A program made the translations under genes and the position numbers. Under the pieces are notes generated by a model. The model saw only the letters and a program-made list of their open reading frames with translations, was not told the origin of the DNA and made no database searches. A stretch of DNA of 64,000 nt from CAVPGP01 sp963718065 (GTDB taxonomy: Bacteria; Actinomycetota; Thermoleophilia; Gaiellales; Gaiellaceae). Positions 35,247 through 43,594 of this stretch are shown one piece after another. How positions within the stretch are numbered: position 1 is the stretch's first letter; each line of letters opens with the position of its first letter. Location: NCBI GenBank assembly GCA_963718065.1, contig CAVQYE010000006.1, positions 1 to 64,000 of the forward strand, given 5' to 3'.

Positions 35247-35306
35247 CGCCCCCAGCGAATGGGGCAGGAGCCGGCCCCCTCGCCGGCCCCCACCCCTGGT
35301 GCAGAG

Positions 35307-36568
35307 CTACTTGCGGAGCGACTCGACGCTCGTCAGCGAGTCCACCGGTACCCGCTTCTTGCCGCGCTTCTTCGTGTCGATCTGCGCCGAGTCGTGACCC
35401 GGCCCCCCGTTGAGGACGTCGCGGACGCCGTCTCGGGCCATGAGGATGTCGACGCCGGCGCCGCCTGACAGCCGGTCGGCACCGGAGCCGCCGATCAGCT
35501 TGTCGCTACCGGTGCCGCCGACGAGTAGGTCGTTACCTCCGAGCCCCTGGATCGTGTCGTCGCCGCCGAGCCCGCAGATGACGTCCTTGCCACTCGTCCC
35601 GACGAGGAAGTCCGCATTGATCGTGCCCGTGATCGTGCAGCTCGCCGCCCCGAAGCTCGGGCCCCAATCCGGCGACATGTCCCAGTTCCGCGCGTCCGGG
35701 AACAGCCGCACCGGATTGATGCCGTCGGTTCCCATGACGTAGAACTCGCGATTGCCCTTCGCCGCACGATCGCTGACGAAGACGATCGCCTTGCCGTCGG
35801 GCGAGTACGCCGGCAGTGCGTCGAGCGCGGGCGAGTTCGTGAGCTTCACGACGCCCGACCCGTCGGCGTTCATCTGCCAGACGTCGAGGTTGCCTGCCTG
35901 CTCCCGGTCCGAGTCGAACAGGATCCGGCGGCCGTCCGGTGACCAGCTCGGATTCTCGCCGCCGATGTTGGCCGCGCTCGTCAGCTGGACGAGCCCCGAG
36001 CCGTCTGCGTTCATCAGCCACACCTGGCGGTTGCCGGTGCGGTCGCTCGTGAAGGCGATCTTCGACCCGTCCGGTGACCAGGCCGGGTCGGCGTCATACG
36101 CCGGATTGTTGGTCAGCCGCGTCTCGCCGGTGCCGTCCGCGTTGATCGCGTAGACCTCCGACTTCCCGTTCCGCGTCGTCTCGAAGGCGATTCGCGTCGC
36201 GGTGTTGTTCCACGCAGGGTCGCCGTCGAACCCGAGCGAGAACGTCAGCTCCTTCAGCCCCGAACCGTCTGGCCCGACAACGTAGATGTCCGTGTCGCCC
36301 CGCCGCGTCGACTCGAACGCGATCTGCGACCCGTCGGGCGACCACGTGGGCTGGGCGTCGTGCTGATAGCCACGCGTGAGGCGAACGAGCCCGCTCCCGT
36401 CCGCATTGATCAGATACAGAGACGACGTGCTCTCGTCGCCGTACGGCCCGCGCTCGAACACGATCCGCCCGTTCGCGCCCGGGAACGACGCCGTCGCCGG
36501 TCCCGAACCGAGAGCCACGAGCGCTGCGCCGCCAGCACAGCCGCTCCCGCCACAATTGCCTTGAGCAT
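35307..36568 (-). CDS. Secreted TolB-like beta-propeller protein with RTX calcium-binding repeats (frameshift near the start)
   Basis: The signal-like start MLKAIVAGAAVL at 36568 follows a strong GGAGG site. One base change near 36530 joins it to the main frame. About six PD40/TolB-like repeats follow, each with NADGSGLVxLT and WSPDGxxIAFxS. The C-terminal 100 residues have GGDDTIQGLGGNDLLVGGTG and similar Gly-Asp nonapeptides that bind calcium. Such proteins are exported and may bind cell-surface or extracellular targets. Confidence 0.85.
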
Positions 36569-36651
36569 CTCCTGCCTCCTGTTGCGGTGGGGCCCCGATG
36601 CCCCAACGAGTCGATCCTGGGACAGCGGTGTTAAATGCCATGGCAAAGCGC

Positions 36652-36714
36652 GTAAGGCTTTCGGAGCAGGCGGTAAGGGTTTCCGGCGAGTCTGTAAGGA
36701 TCCTCGGCGTGAGC
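36652..36714. repeat. Three 21-bp direct repeats beginning GTAAGG
   Basis: GTAAGG occurs at 36652, 36673 and 36694, followed each time by a (T/C)-rich stretch and CGG. The exact 21-bp period equals two helical turns. It overlaps the start of the enoyl-CoA hydratase gene at 36709. If the upstream ATG at 36640 were used, the repeats would encode VR-(L/V/I) heptads. Confidence 0.55.
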
Positions 36715-37437
36715 GCGCTGCGGACGGAACGGGACGACGGCCTGTTGCGCGTGACCCTGGCGCGTCCGGAACGGCGCAACGCCTTCGACGCATCTCTGAT
36801 CGCCGAGCTCACCGCGGCGTTCGCGGACGTCGGCGACGCCCGCGCCGTCGTGCTCGCGGGCGACGGAGCGTCGTTCTGCGCGGGCGCCGATGTCGAATGG
36901 ATGCGGTCGTCTGTCGAGCTCTCGTTCGACGAGAACGTCGAAGACGCCCGCAGGCTACGGGCGATGCTCGTCGCAATCGACGAGTGCCCGGCGCCGGTCG
37001 TCTGCCGCGTCCACGGCCATGCGCTCGGCGGCGGCGCGGGACTCGTGGCGTGCGCGGACATCGTCGTCTCCGCGCGCGACGCCGTCTACGCATTCTCGGA
37101 GGTGAAGCTCGGGATCATTCCGGCGGTCATCTCGCCGTTCGCACTGGCGAAGATCGGCCCGTCGTGGGCGCGACGCTACTTCACGACCGGCGAGCGCTTC
37201 GACGCGGAGACGGCGCAGCGGATCGGACTGGTGCACGAGGTCGCCGACGACGTGGACGAGGCGGTCGAGCGCGTGCTCGCGGAGCTCCGCTCGGCGGGCC
37301 CGGAGGCGTCACGCCACGCCAAGCGCCTGGTGCTCGACTCACCGGACGGCGACGAGACGGCCCGGCGGATCGCCGAGCGGCGGACGAGCGCCGAGGGCCA
37401 GGCGATGCTGCGCGCGTTCCTCGAGCGGAAGCGCTAG
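36709..37437 (+). CDS. Enoyl-CoA hydratase/isomerase
   Basis: A 242-residue crotonase. The oxyanion-hole segments are LAGDGASFCAGADVEW and HGHALGGGAGLVACADI; the catalytic Glu lies in FSEVKLGIIPAVIS. It hydrates enoyl-CoA or related thioesters, perhaps in branched-chain amino acid or fatty acid breakdown along with the acyl-CoA dehydrogenase and carboxylase in this window. I chose the GTG at 36709, with AAGGA upstream; longer starts run through 21-bp repeats. The stop TAG is the first three bases of the 168-bp repeat. Confidence 0.9.
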   Translation: MSALRTERDDGLLRVTLARPERRNAFDASLIAELTAAFADVGDARAVVLAGDGASFCAGADVEWMRSSVELSFDENVEDARRLRAMLVAIDECPAPVVCRVHGHALGGGAGLVACADIVVSARDAVYAFSEVKLGIIPAVISPFALAKIGPSWARRYFTTGERFDAETAQRIGLVHEVADDVDEAVERVLAELRSAGPEASRHAKRLVLDSPDGDETARRIAERRTSAEGQAMLRAFLERKR

Positions 37438-37602
37438 AGGCTTGATGTGGAATCCGGGTGCGTGCGGGGATGGGCCAGACCAAGCGGATCAGTCGGGTCG
37501 GGCGACGTACATAGTGGTTGCTACGGGCAAGCCCGAGCCGGCTGAGCCGCGCCGCGTCTGGCACACCAGCCGTGCGTGCCCGGGTTTCACTTCGAGCCTC
37601 TA
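37435..37602 (+). repeat. 168-bp TA-flanked inverted-repeat element, copy 2
   Basis: It has the same 168-bp length and the same ends (TAGAGGCTTGATGTGGA and, inverted, TAGAGGCTCGAAGTGAA) as copy 1. It exactly fills the gap between two convergent genes, and its two TAG ends are the stop codons of the enoyl-CoA hydratase and of the SpoIID gene. Differences from copy 1 include at least one paired change in the extended stem (C-G in this copy, T-A in the other), as expected for a conserved fold. Confidence 0.85.
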
Positions 37603-38865
37603 CCGAAGACGCAGCTCGACCGCCGCGCCGTACTTCGGCGAGACGACGCGATACATCCCGGCACCGCGGGGGCGGACGACGACCCGGAAGAGGCCGCCCT
37701 GGCGCCGGACCATACCGGCGTACCGCCACGTTCCACTCGCGGTCATGCGCTCGAAACGGAGCTTGCCGAGCCCGCGTGCGAACCCCGTCACCGCAACGCC
37801 CGAGCCGAGCGTCGTCCGCACGGGCTGGAGCACCGAGAGCACGCGGACCGAGAACGCCGTCGACCGAAGCCCGAGCGCCTTCCGGAACGCCTCCGCGCCG
37901 AGGACACGCGTCGAAGACGGCCCGACAAGCCGGACGGACTTCACGCGGCCGGTGCGATCGGCCTCGACGATCGCGTCCTGGAGCCTCGGCGCACGTAGCT
38001 TCGCGCGCAGCCCCGCGAGGGTGAACCGGAACGGCCCCCAGGCGTGGTTCGGCGAGATCGTGTCGAACGGGTCCCGGACCGGAACGAGGTACGGCTCGTA
38101 CTCGTGCCACACGGTTGCCGAGCCGGCCGTCCAGCCGCCTGACGAGGAGTGGTAGTACGCGACGATCACGGCGCCGTGGTAGGTGAGCACGCGCCCCGCG
38201 GTCGCGCCGACGGCGAGGTTCGTCTCCGGACGCTCGGCCGCGATACCGCCGTAGACCTGGCTGCGCGCGTCGGCGAGGAGGTCGTAGTCCGGTCCCGAGT
38301 GGAGGTTCGCCAGCGCGTACGAGCGCGCGACGACCGTCTGCGCGTTGTACGACTCTGCGCTCCAGCCTTTCGGCATCTCGTACGGGACGACACCGCGCAC
38401 GTAGAGGTCGAGCGGGACGACGTTGACGACCATCAGCCCGCCGTCGCGCGGCCTGACGACCAGTGCGCCGCGGTAGGCGACCCCGTTCACGGTCAGCGGC
38501 TCCGCGCCGGGCTCAAAGCGGATCGCACGCTTGCCGCCGGCGCTGACGACGAGCGGCGCTTTGCGGACCAGCGTCCTCTTGCCGATGACGCGGAACGGCT
38601 TGGCCGAGTCGATTCGCACCTGGGGCGCTTTCTCGACGAGCAGCACCCGCACGTTGCCCCGCTTGACGACCTCGAGCCTCGTGTGCGGGTAGTAGTGGCC
38701 GAGGATCCGCTTGTACGTCCAGCCGTGCCGGGCGTAGCCCTCGGCTCCCCACTGGCTCATGCCGACGCCGTGGCCCCAGCCGTGACCGTCGATCACGAAG
38801 ACCGATCCGGCCATTGCCGCAGGCGCAAACGTCAGAGCCGCGATTGCCACAGCGAGACCCCGCAT
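37600..38865 (-). CDS. SpoIID/LytB-domain secreted protein
   Basis: A 421-residue exported protein. A signal peptide (VAIAALTFAPAAMAG) precedes GHGWGHGVGMSQWGAEGYA and VVPLDLYVRGVVPYEMPKGW, hallmarks of the SpoIID domain, and QTVVARSYALAN with VLTYHGAVIVAYYHSSSGG. SpoIID family proteins are lytic transglycosylases or peptidoglycan-binding proteins; in non-sporulating actinobacteria the role is probably cell-wall remodelling. The catalytic Glu region (YEMP) is present. The stop is supplied by the 168-bp repeat. Confidence 0.9.
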   Translation of the reverse strand: MRGLAVAIAALTFAPAAMAGSVFVIDGHGWGHGVGMSQWGAEGYARHGWTYKRILGHYYPHTRLEVVKRGNVRVLLVEKAPQVRIDSAKPFRVIGKRTLVRKAPLVVSAGGKRAIRFEPGAEPLTVNGVAYRGALVVRPRDGGLMVVNVVPLDLYVRGVVPYEMPKGWSAESYNAQTVVARSYALANLHSGPDYDLLADARSQVYGGIAAERPETNLAVGATAGRVLTYHGAVIVAYYHSSSGGWTAGSATVWHEYEPYLVPVRDPFDTISPNHAWGPFRFTLAGLRAKLRAPRLQDAIVEADRTGRVKSVRLVGPSSTRVLGAEAFRKALGLRSTAFSVRVLSVLQPVRTTLGSGVAVTGFARGLGKLRFERMTASGTWRYAGMVRRQGGLFRVVVRPRGAGMYRVVSPKYGAAVELRLR

Positions 38866-38922
38866 GCAGCGCCGAACAGTATCGCGCGCGATCCGATTCG
38901 CGAAACGGAACGGCTGAGCGGC

Positions 38923-40140
38923 TCAGGCGAAGCGGGCGGCGGCCTCGCGCAGCGCCTCGTGAACGCCGCCCGGCCCCGGGGCGGGCCTCGCACCCGGCTC
39001 CGGAGCCTCGAACGATCCGTCCCGGACCGAGGCGGCCACCTGCTCGTGCGCCTCGCGGAACGGGACGCCGTCGGCCACGAGCGCCTCGGCGACATCGGTC
39101 GCGAGCAGGCCCGGATCGGAGCACGCGGCGGCCATGCGCCCCGGATCGAACTCGATGCCGGAGACCAGCACCGCGAGCGCTCCCAGCGCCCCGGCCGTGT
39201 CCTTGCGCGCCGCGAAGACCGGCGTCTTGTCCTCCTGCAGGTCGCGGTCGTAGGCGAGCGGAAGGCCCTTGACGACGGCGAGCAGCCCGGTCAGCCGTCC
39301 GATCGCCGTGCCGGCCTTGCCGCGCACGAGCTCCGCGACATCCGGGTTCAGCTTCTGGGGCATCATCGACGAGCCGGTCGTGGCGTCCTCGGGCAGGCGC
39401 ACGAAGCCGAACTCGCTCGTCGCCCAGAGGCAAAGCTCCTCGCCGATCCGGGACAGGTGCCCGAAGAGCACGGCGCAGGCGTAGAGGTAGTCGGTGGCGA
39501 AGTCGCGGTCGGCGACGGCGTCCAGCGAGTTCAGCATCTGCCCGTCGGGCGGAGGCAGCGGCAGCGTCGAGCCGGCGAGCGCACCCGCGCCGAGCGGAGA
39601 CGGCGCCGCCTGCTCGGCTGCGAACCGGAATCGCGCCCGGTCGCGGTCGAGCATCTCCACCCACGCGAGCAGGTGATGGCCAACCGTCACGGGCTGCGCG
39701 CGCTGCAGATGCGTGTAGCCGGGCATCGGCGTGTCCGCTTCCTCGGCGGCACGCGCCAGGATCGTCCGGGCAAGGCGCTCAATCCCGGCGACCGCTTCGC
39801 GGCATGCGGCGCCGACGTAGAGCCTGAGTGCGGCGGCCACCTGGTCGTTCCGCGACCGGCCGGCGTGGATCTTCTTGCCGACCTCGCCGAGCAGGCGCTC
39901 GATCGCAGAGTGCACGTCCTCGTCGTCGCCGCCGTGGAGGCCGACCTCGGCGAGCACGCGCAGAGTCCGCTTCACGTCGGCGAGCTCGGCGTCGTCCAGC
40001 AGCCCCGCCGCGTGCAGGCGCTTCGCGTGGACGATCGTCGCCTCGCAGTCGTACGGCAGCAGCTCGTCGTCGTCGACCCGGAGGAAGTCCCAGACCTCGG
40101 CCGCGAGCGGCCGCGTCACGCGTCCGGCCCAGAGCGTCAC
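38923..40140 (-). CDS. argH: Argininosuccinate lyase
   Basis: A 405-residue enzyme of the fumarase/aspartase superfamily. The signature GSSMMPQKLNPD (normally GSSIMPQKKNPD) forms the catalytic Ser loop; HAGRSRNDQVAAALRLY and MPGYTHLQRAQPVTVGHH are the other conserved segments. It splits argininosuccinate to arginine and fumarate, the final step of arginine synthesis. The GTG start at 40140 overlaps the argG stop. It is somewhat shorter than the usual 460 residues, mostly at the C-terminus. Confidence 0.95.
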   Translation of the reverse strand: MTLWAGRVTRPLAAEVWDFLRVDDDELLPYDCEATIVHAKRLHAAGLLDDAELADVKRTLRVLAEVGLHGGDDEDVHSAIERLLGEVGKKIHAGRSRNDQVAAALRLYVGAACREAVAGIERLARTILARAAEEADTPMPGYTHLQRAQPVTVGHHLLAWVEMLDRDRARFRFAAEQAAPSPLGAGALAGSTLPLPPPDGQMLNSLDAVADRDFATDYLYACAVLFGHLSRIGEELCLWATSEFGFVRLPEDATTGSSMMPQKLNPDVAELVRGKAGTAIGRLTGLLAVVKGLPLAYDRDLQEDKTPVFAARKDTAGALGALAVLVSGIEFDPGRMAAACSDPGLLATDVAEALVADGVPFREAHEQVAASVRDGSFEAPEPGARPAPGPGGVHEALREAAARFA

Positions 40141-41342
40141 ACGAGCTCCTTCGTCCGCGACCGCCGGGCGGCGAGCTCCGCCTCGAGCCCGAACAGCGTG
40201 ATGAACCCGGACGACGCCTCGTGCGGGAACGTCTCCCCCGTGCCGTACGAGGCCAGCTGGTGCGAGTACAGCGCCTGCGGCGACCGCCGACCGGTGACGA
40301 CGGGCGTGCCAGCCTGCAGCGACAGCCGCACCTCGCCCTCGACGAGGCCCTGGGTCGCCTTGAAGAACGCGTCGTAGGCCTCTCGGACCGGTGTGAACCA
40401 GAGGCCCTCGTAGACGAGCGTCGCCCACTTCGCCTCCAGCTCCTTCTTCGCCTGCAGCTCGCCCCGCGTCAGGACGAGATCCTCGAGCGCCTGGTGCGCG
40501 ACGATCAGGCAGATGGCCGCCGGCGCCTCGTAGAGCTCGCGGCTCTTGATGCCGACGACCCGGTTTTCGATCATGTCGATCCGCCCGATTCCATACGGCC
40601 CCGCGAGCTCGTTCAGCGCCGCGACGAGCTCGGCGAGCGTCAGCTCCTCGCCGTCGAGCGAGACCGGCAGCCCCTCCTCGAAGCCGATCACGACCTCGAC
40701 CGGGGCGGGCGCGGACTGCGGTGACGACGTGAGCGCAAACGCCTCCTCGGGCGGGGCGGCCCACGGGTCCTCGAGCACGCCGGCCTCGATCGCGCGGCCG
40801 AAGAGGTTGTCGTCGATCGAGAACGGCGACTCCTGCTTGGCCTCGACCGGGATGCCGCGCGCCTCGGCGTAGGCGATCTCCTCGTCGCGCGTCCAGATCT
40901 TGTCGCGGAGCGGCGCGATCACCTTCACGCCCGGATAGCGGGCCTTGAAGGCGAGCTCGAAGCGCAGCTGGTCGTTGCCCTTGCCGGTGCAGCCGTGCAC
41001 GACCGCCTCGGCGCCGACGTCCTCCGCGATCGCGGCGACGGCCTCGGCGATCACCGGGCGCGAAAGCGACGAGATCAGCGGGTACTTGCCCTCGTAGAGG
41101 GCGTTCGCAAGCAGCGCCTTCGCGACCTGGTCGTCCGCGAACGCGTCCTTGCGGTCCACGAGCAGCACGTCGTCGGCGCCGGCCGCGTACCCGCGCTCGA
41201 TCGCCTCGTCGAAAGCCGCCTGCTGGCCGACATCCACCAGCACGGCGATCACCTCGTCGAAGCCGTAGTCCTCCTTCAGCCACGCGATCGCGCAACTCGT
41301 GTCCAGCCCGCCCGAGTAGGCGAGCACGGCGATCCTGCTCAT
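40137..41342 (-). CDS. argG: Argininosuccinate synthase
   Basis: A 401-residue enzyme. The ATP pyrophosphatase loop AYSGGLDTSCAIAWL and the citrulline/aspartate region (VVHGCTGKGNDQLRFELAF) are diagnostic. It joins citrulline and aspartate with ATP. Start ATG at 41342 overlaps argR by 4 bp. Sixth gene of the argCJBDRGH operon. Confidence 0.97.
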   Translation of the reverse strand: MSRIAVLAYSGGLDTSCAIAWLKEDYGFDEVIAVLVDVGQQAAFDEAIERGYAAGADDVLLVDRKDAFADDQVAKALLANALYEGKYPLISSLSRPVIAEAVAAIAEDVGAEAVVHGCTGKGNDQLRFELAFKARYPGVKVIAPLRDKIWTRDEEIAYAEARGIPVEAKQESPFSIDDNLFGRAIEAGVLEDPWAAPPEEAFALTSSPQSAPAPVEVVIGFEEGLPVSLDGEELTLAELVAALNELAGPYGIGRIDMIENRVVGIKSRELYEAPAAICLIVAHQALEDLVLTRGELQAKKELEAKWATLVYEGLWFTPVREAYDAFFKATQGLVEGEVRLSLQAGTPVVTGRRSPQALYSHQLASYGTGETFPHEASSGFITLFGLEAELAARRSRTKELV

Positions 41343-41800
41343 GTGTCTCCCTCCAGGTGATGGCGAAACTGCTCCGCGAGCTCTGCGCCCGTCAGGCCGT
41401 CACGCGCGGCAATCATGATCGTGTTCTCGCCCGCGATCGAGCCGGCGATGTCGGGCAGATGGGCGGCGTCGATCGCCTCGGTGAGGGCGCTCGCGTAGCC
41501 GGAAGGCGTGTGGACGACGAGCAGGTTCGCGCTCGGCGTCAACGAAACGGCCCAGCGCCGCAGCGCGGAGGTCAGCTCGCTGAGGCGGTCGAGATCGGCT
41601 GCGCCTGGCATCGCGTAGACGAGGCGGCCGCTCTCGGCGCGCACCTTGACGAGCCCGAGCTGGGCGATGTCACGCGAGACCGTGGTCTGCACGGCGTCGT
41701 ACCCCTCGTTGCGCAGCGCGTCGGCGACGTCGGCCTGCGTCGCGAGCTCGCGCTCCTCGACGAGGCGGAGAATCACGCCCTGGCGTTCGTACTTGTTCAT
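41339..41800 (-). CDS. argR: Arginine repressor
   Basis: A 153-residue regulator with an N-terminal winged helix (VADALRNEGYDAVQTTVSRD) and a C-terminal arginine-binding/oligomerisation domain (IAGSIAGENTIMIAARDG). It represses arginine synthesis when arginine is bound as a hexamer. It sits inside the operon it probably controls through the ARG-box-like repeats at 45724-45756. Start ATG at 41800 overlaps argD by 4 bp. Confidence 0.95.
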   Translation of the reverse strand: MNKYERQGVILRLVEERELATQADVADALRNEGYDAVQTTVSRDIAQLGLVKVRAESGRLVYAMPGAADLDRLSELTSALRRWAVSLTPSANLLVVHTPSGYASALTEAIDAAHLPDIAGSIAGENTIMIAARDGLTGAELAEQFRHHLEGDT

Positions 41801-42936
41801 GCGAGAACCTCCTCGATTGCCTCGAGACCGAGTGCGACTTCTTCCTTCGAGATCACGAGCGGCGGCGTCAGGCGAAGCGTCCGCTCGCCTGCGGTGCCGA
41901 CGAGCACTCCCTGCGCGCGTGCTGCGTCGACGACCTCGCCGGCCGGGCGGTCGAGCTCCGCACCGAGCAGCAGCCCGCGGCCGCGGACCTCCTGCACCGC
42001 GCTCAGGCGCTGCAGCCCGGCAACGAGCTGGGCGCTCCGCTCTTGGACGTTCAACAGCAGCTCGTCGTCCAGCACGTCGCAGACGGCGCGCGCCGCAGCG
42101 CACGCGACCGGGTTGCCGCCGAAGGTGCTGCCGTGGTCGCCCGGCTCGAGGCCCTGCGGCGCATCGTCCGAGACGAGCAGCGCGCCGATCGGCAGGCCGT
42201 TGGCGAGCCCCTTGGCGAGCGTGACGGCATCCGGCTTCGTGCCGAGCTGCTCCCAGGCGAAGAACGTCCCGGTGCGCCCGACGCCGGTCTGCACCTCGTC
42301 GAGCACCAGGTAGGCGCCGAGGTCGTCGGCGAGCGAGCGTGCGGCGGCGAGGAACTCCTCCGTCAGCGGGTGCACGCCGCCCTCTCCCTGCACCGGCTCG
42401 AGCAGAATGCAGCCGGTGTCGGGACCGGCTGCGGCCAGCAGCGAGTCGATGTCGTTGACCTGCGCAAAGGAGACGCCGGGCACGAGCGGTGCAAACGGCG
42501 CGCGCTTTGCCGGCTGGCCGGTCGCCGCGAGGGCGCCCATGGTGCGGCCGTGGAACGAGTTCTCGAGCGCGACGATCTCCGGCTTGCCACTCGCCTTGCG
42601 CGCCCACTTGAGCGCCGCCTCGACCGCCTCGGTCCCGGAGTTGCAGAAGAAGGCCTGCGCGCCGCCGAAGCGCTCGCTGAGGCGAGCAGCCAGCTCGAGC
42701 ATCGGCTCCGTCCAGTAGAGGTTCGAGACGTGCCACAGCCGGTCGAGCTGCGCCGAGGCGGCGGCGTGAGGAGCCGGATGGCGATGGCCGAGTCCGACGA
42801 CGGCGATGCCGCCGAGCAGGTCGAGGTAGCGCTCGCCGGCCGGGCCGAAGACCCAGCAGCCCGCGCCCTCGACGAGCGTCACGTCCTGGCGCGCGTACGT
42901 CGCGAGCACCGGGGAGGCCGTCTCGACCGTGCTCAT
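41797..42936 (-). CDS. argD: Acetylornithine aminotransferase
   Basis: A 379-residue PLP enzyme of class III. The PLP Lys is in DAVTLAKGLANGLPIGALL; substrate and cofactor segments include FFCNSGTEAVEAALKWAR and LVLDEVQTGVGRTGTFFAW. It converts N-acetylglutamate semialdehyde to N-acetylornithine. Overlaps argB and argR by 4 bp each. Confidence 0.96.
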   Translation of the reverse strand: MSTVETASPVLATYARQDVTLVEGAGCWVFGPAGERYLDLLGGIAVVGLGHRHPAPHAAASAQLDRLWHVSNLYWTEPMLELAARLSERFGGAQAFFCNSGTEAVEAALKWARKASGKPEIVALENSFHGRTMGALAATGQPAKRAPFAPLVPGVSFAQVNDIDSLLAAAGPDTGCILLEPVQGEGGVHPLTEEFLAAARSLADDLGAYLVLDEVQTGVGRTGTFFAWEQLGTKPDAVTLAKGLANGLPIGALLVSDDAPQGLEPGDHGSTFGGNPVACAAARAVCDVLDDELLLNVQERSAQLVAGLQRLSAVQEVRGRGLLLGAELDRPAGEVVDAARAQGVLVGTAGERTLRLTPPLVISKEEVALGLEAIEEVLA

Positions 42937-43594
42937 GCCGTCACCGCCGTGGCGCCGATCTCGGCCTGCACGCCCAGGCGCGCCGCCGCGACGGCCGCCT
43001 GAAGCTTCGGCACGATCCCGCCCTCGAGCTCGTCGAGCAGCTCCTCGACCTCCGCGGCGGTGAGCGCGTCGGCGACCACGTTCTCGACCAGCACGCCTGC
43101 GACGTCGGACTGGAAGACGATCCGCTCAGCGCCGAGCCCGACTGCGAGGGCGGTCGCCGCGTCGTCGGCGTTGACGTTCAGCGGCCCGGTGGCGAGCGGC
43201 GCGACGACGGGAATGAGCCCGGCCGGCGAGCGCCTCACTCGATCGCTGCGGGCCGCGAGGGCACCGGCTCGCCGACGAGACCGAGCTCGGTCACCTGGAC
43301 CGCGGCGAGCCCGATCTCGTCGCCGGAAAGTGCGACCGCCGACGGGCCGATCGCGGCGCAGAGCGCGGCGTTGACCCTCTGCATGGAGCTCTGGACGACC
43401 GCGAGTGCGGCTGCATTCGTGACGCGGCGGCCGCCGACGAAGAGCACCGGCAGGCCGAGGCGCTCCATCTCGGCGGAGATCTGCGGGCCGGCGCCGTGGA
43501 CGACGCAGACCTCGTGCTCGGCCGCCAGGGCGCGGATCGCGGGCGCCGCGTCGACGGCGACCGCACCGCCGCACTTGAAGACGATTCTGCTCAC
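42933..43594 (-). CDS. argB: Acetylglutamate kinase, one frameshift
   Basis: The joined protein has about 220 residues, shorter than usual for ArgB (250-300). The N-terminal part has FKCGGAVAVDAA (normally (V/I)KxGG), VVHGAGPQI and LALVxSS-like spacing. After a frame change near 43237 it continues with AGLIPVVAPLATGP, LNVNADDAATALAVGL and KLQAAVAAARLGV. These match substrate and ATP segments of amino-acid kinases. GTG at 43594 overlaps argJ. The operon position between argJ and argD supports the assignment. The shortness resembles compact kinases of some Thermoleophilia, but this is from memory. Confidence 0.88.

Noticed and set aside
36640..36708. Extended N-terminus of enoyl-CoA hydratase from ATG 36640
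   Set aside because: Crotonases normally begin near residue ALRTERDDGL; the extension consists only of repeats and the GTG at 36709 has a good ribosome site.
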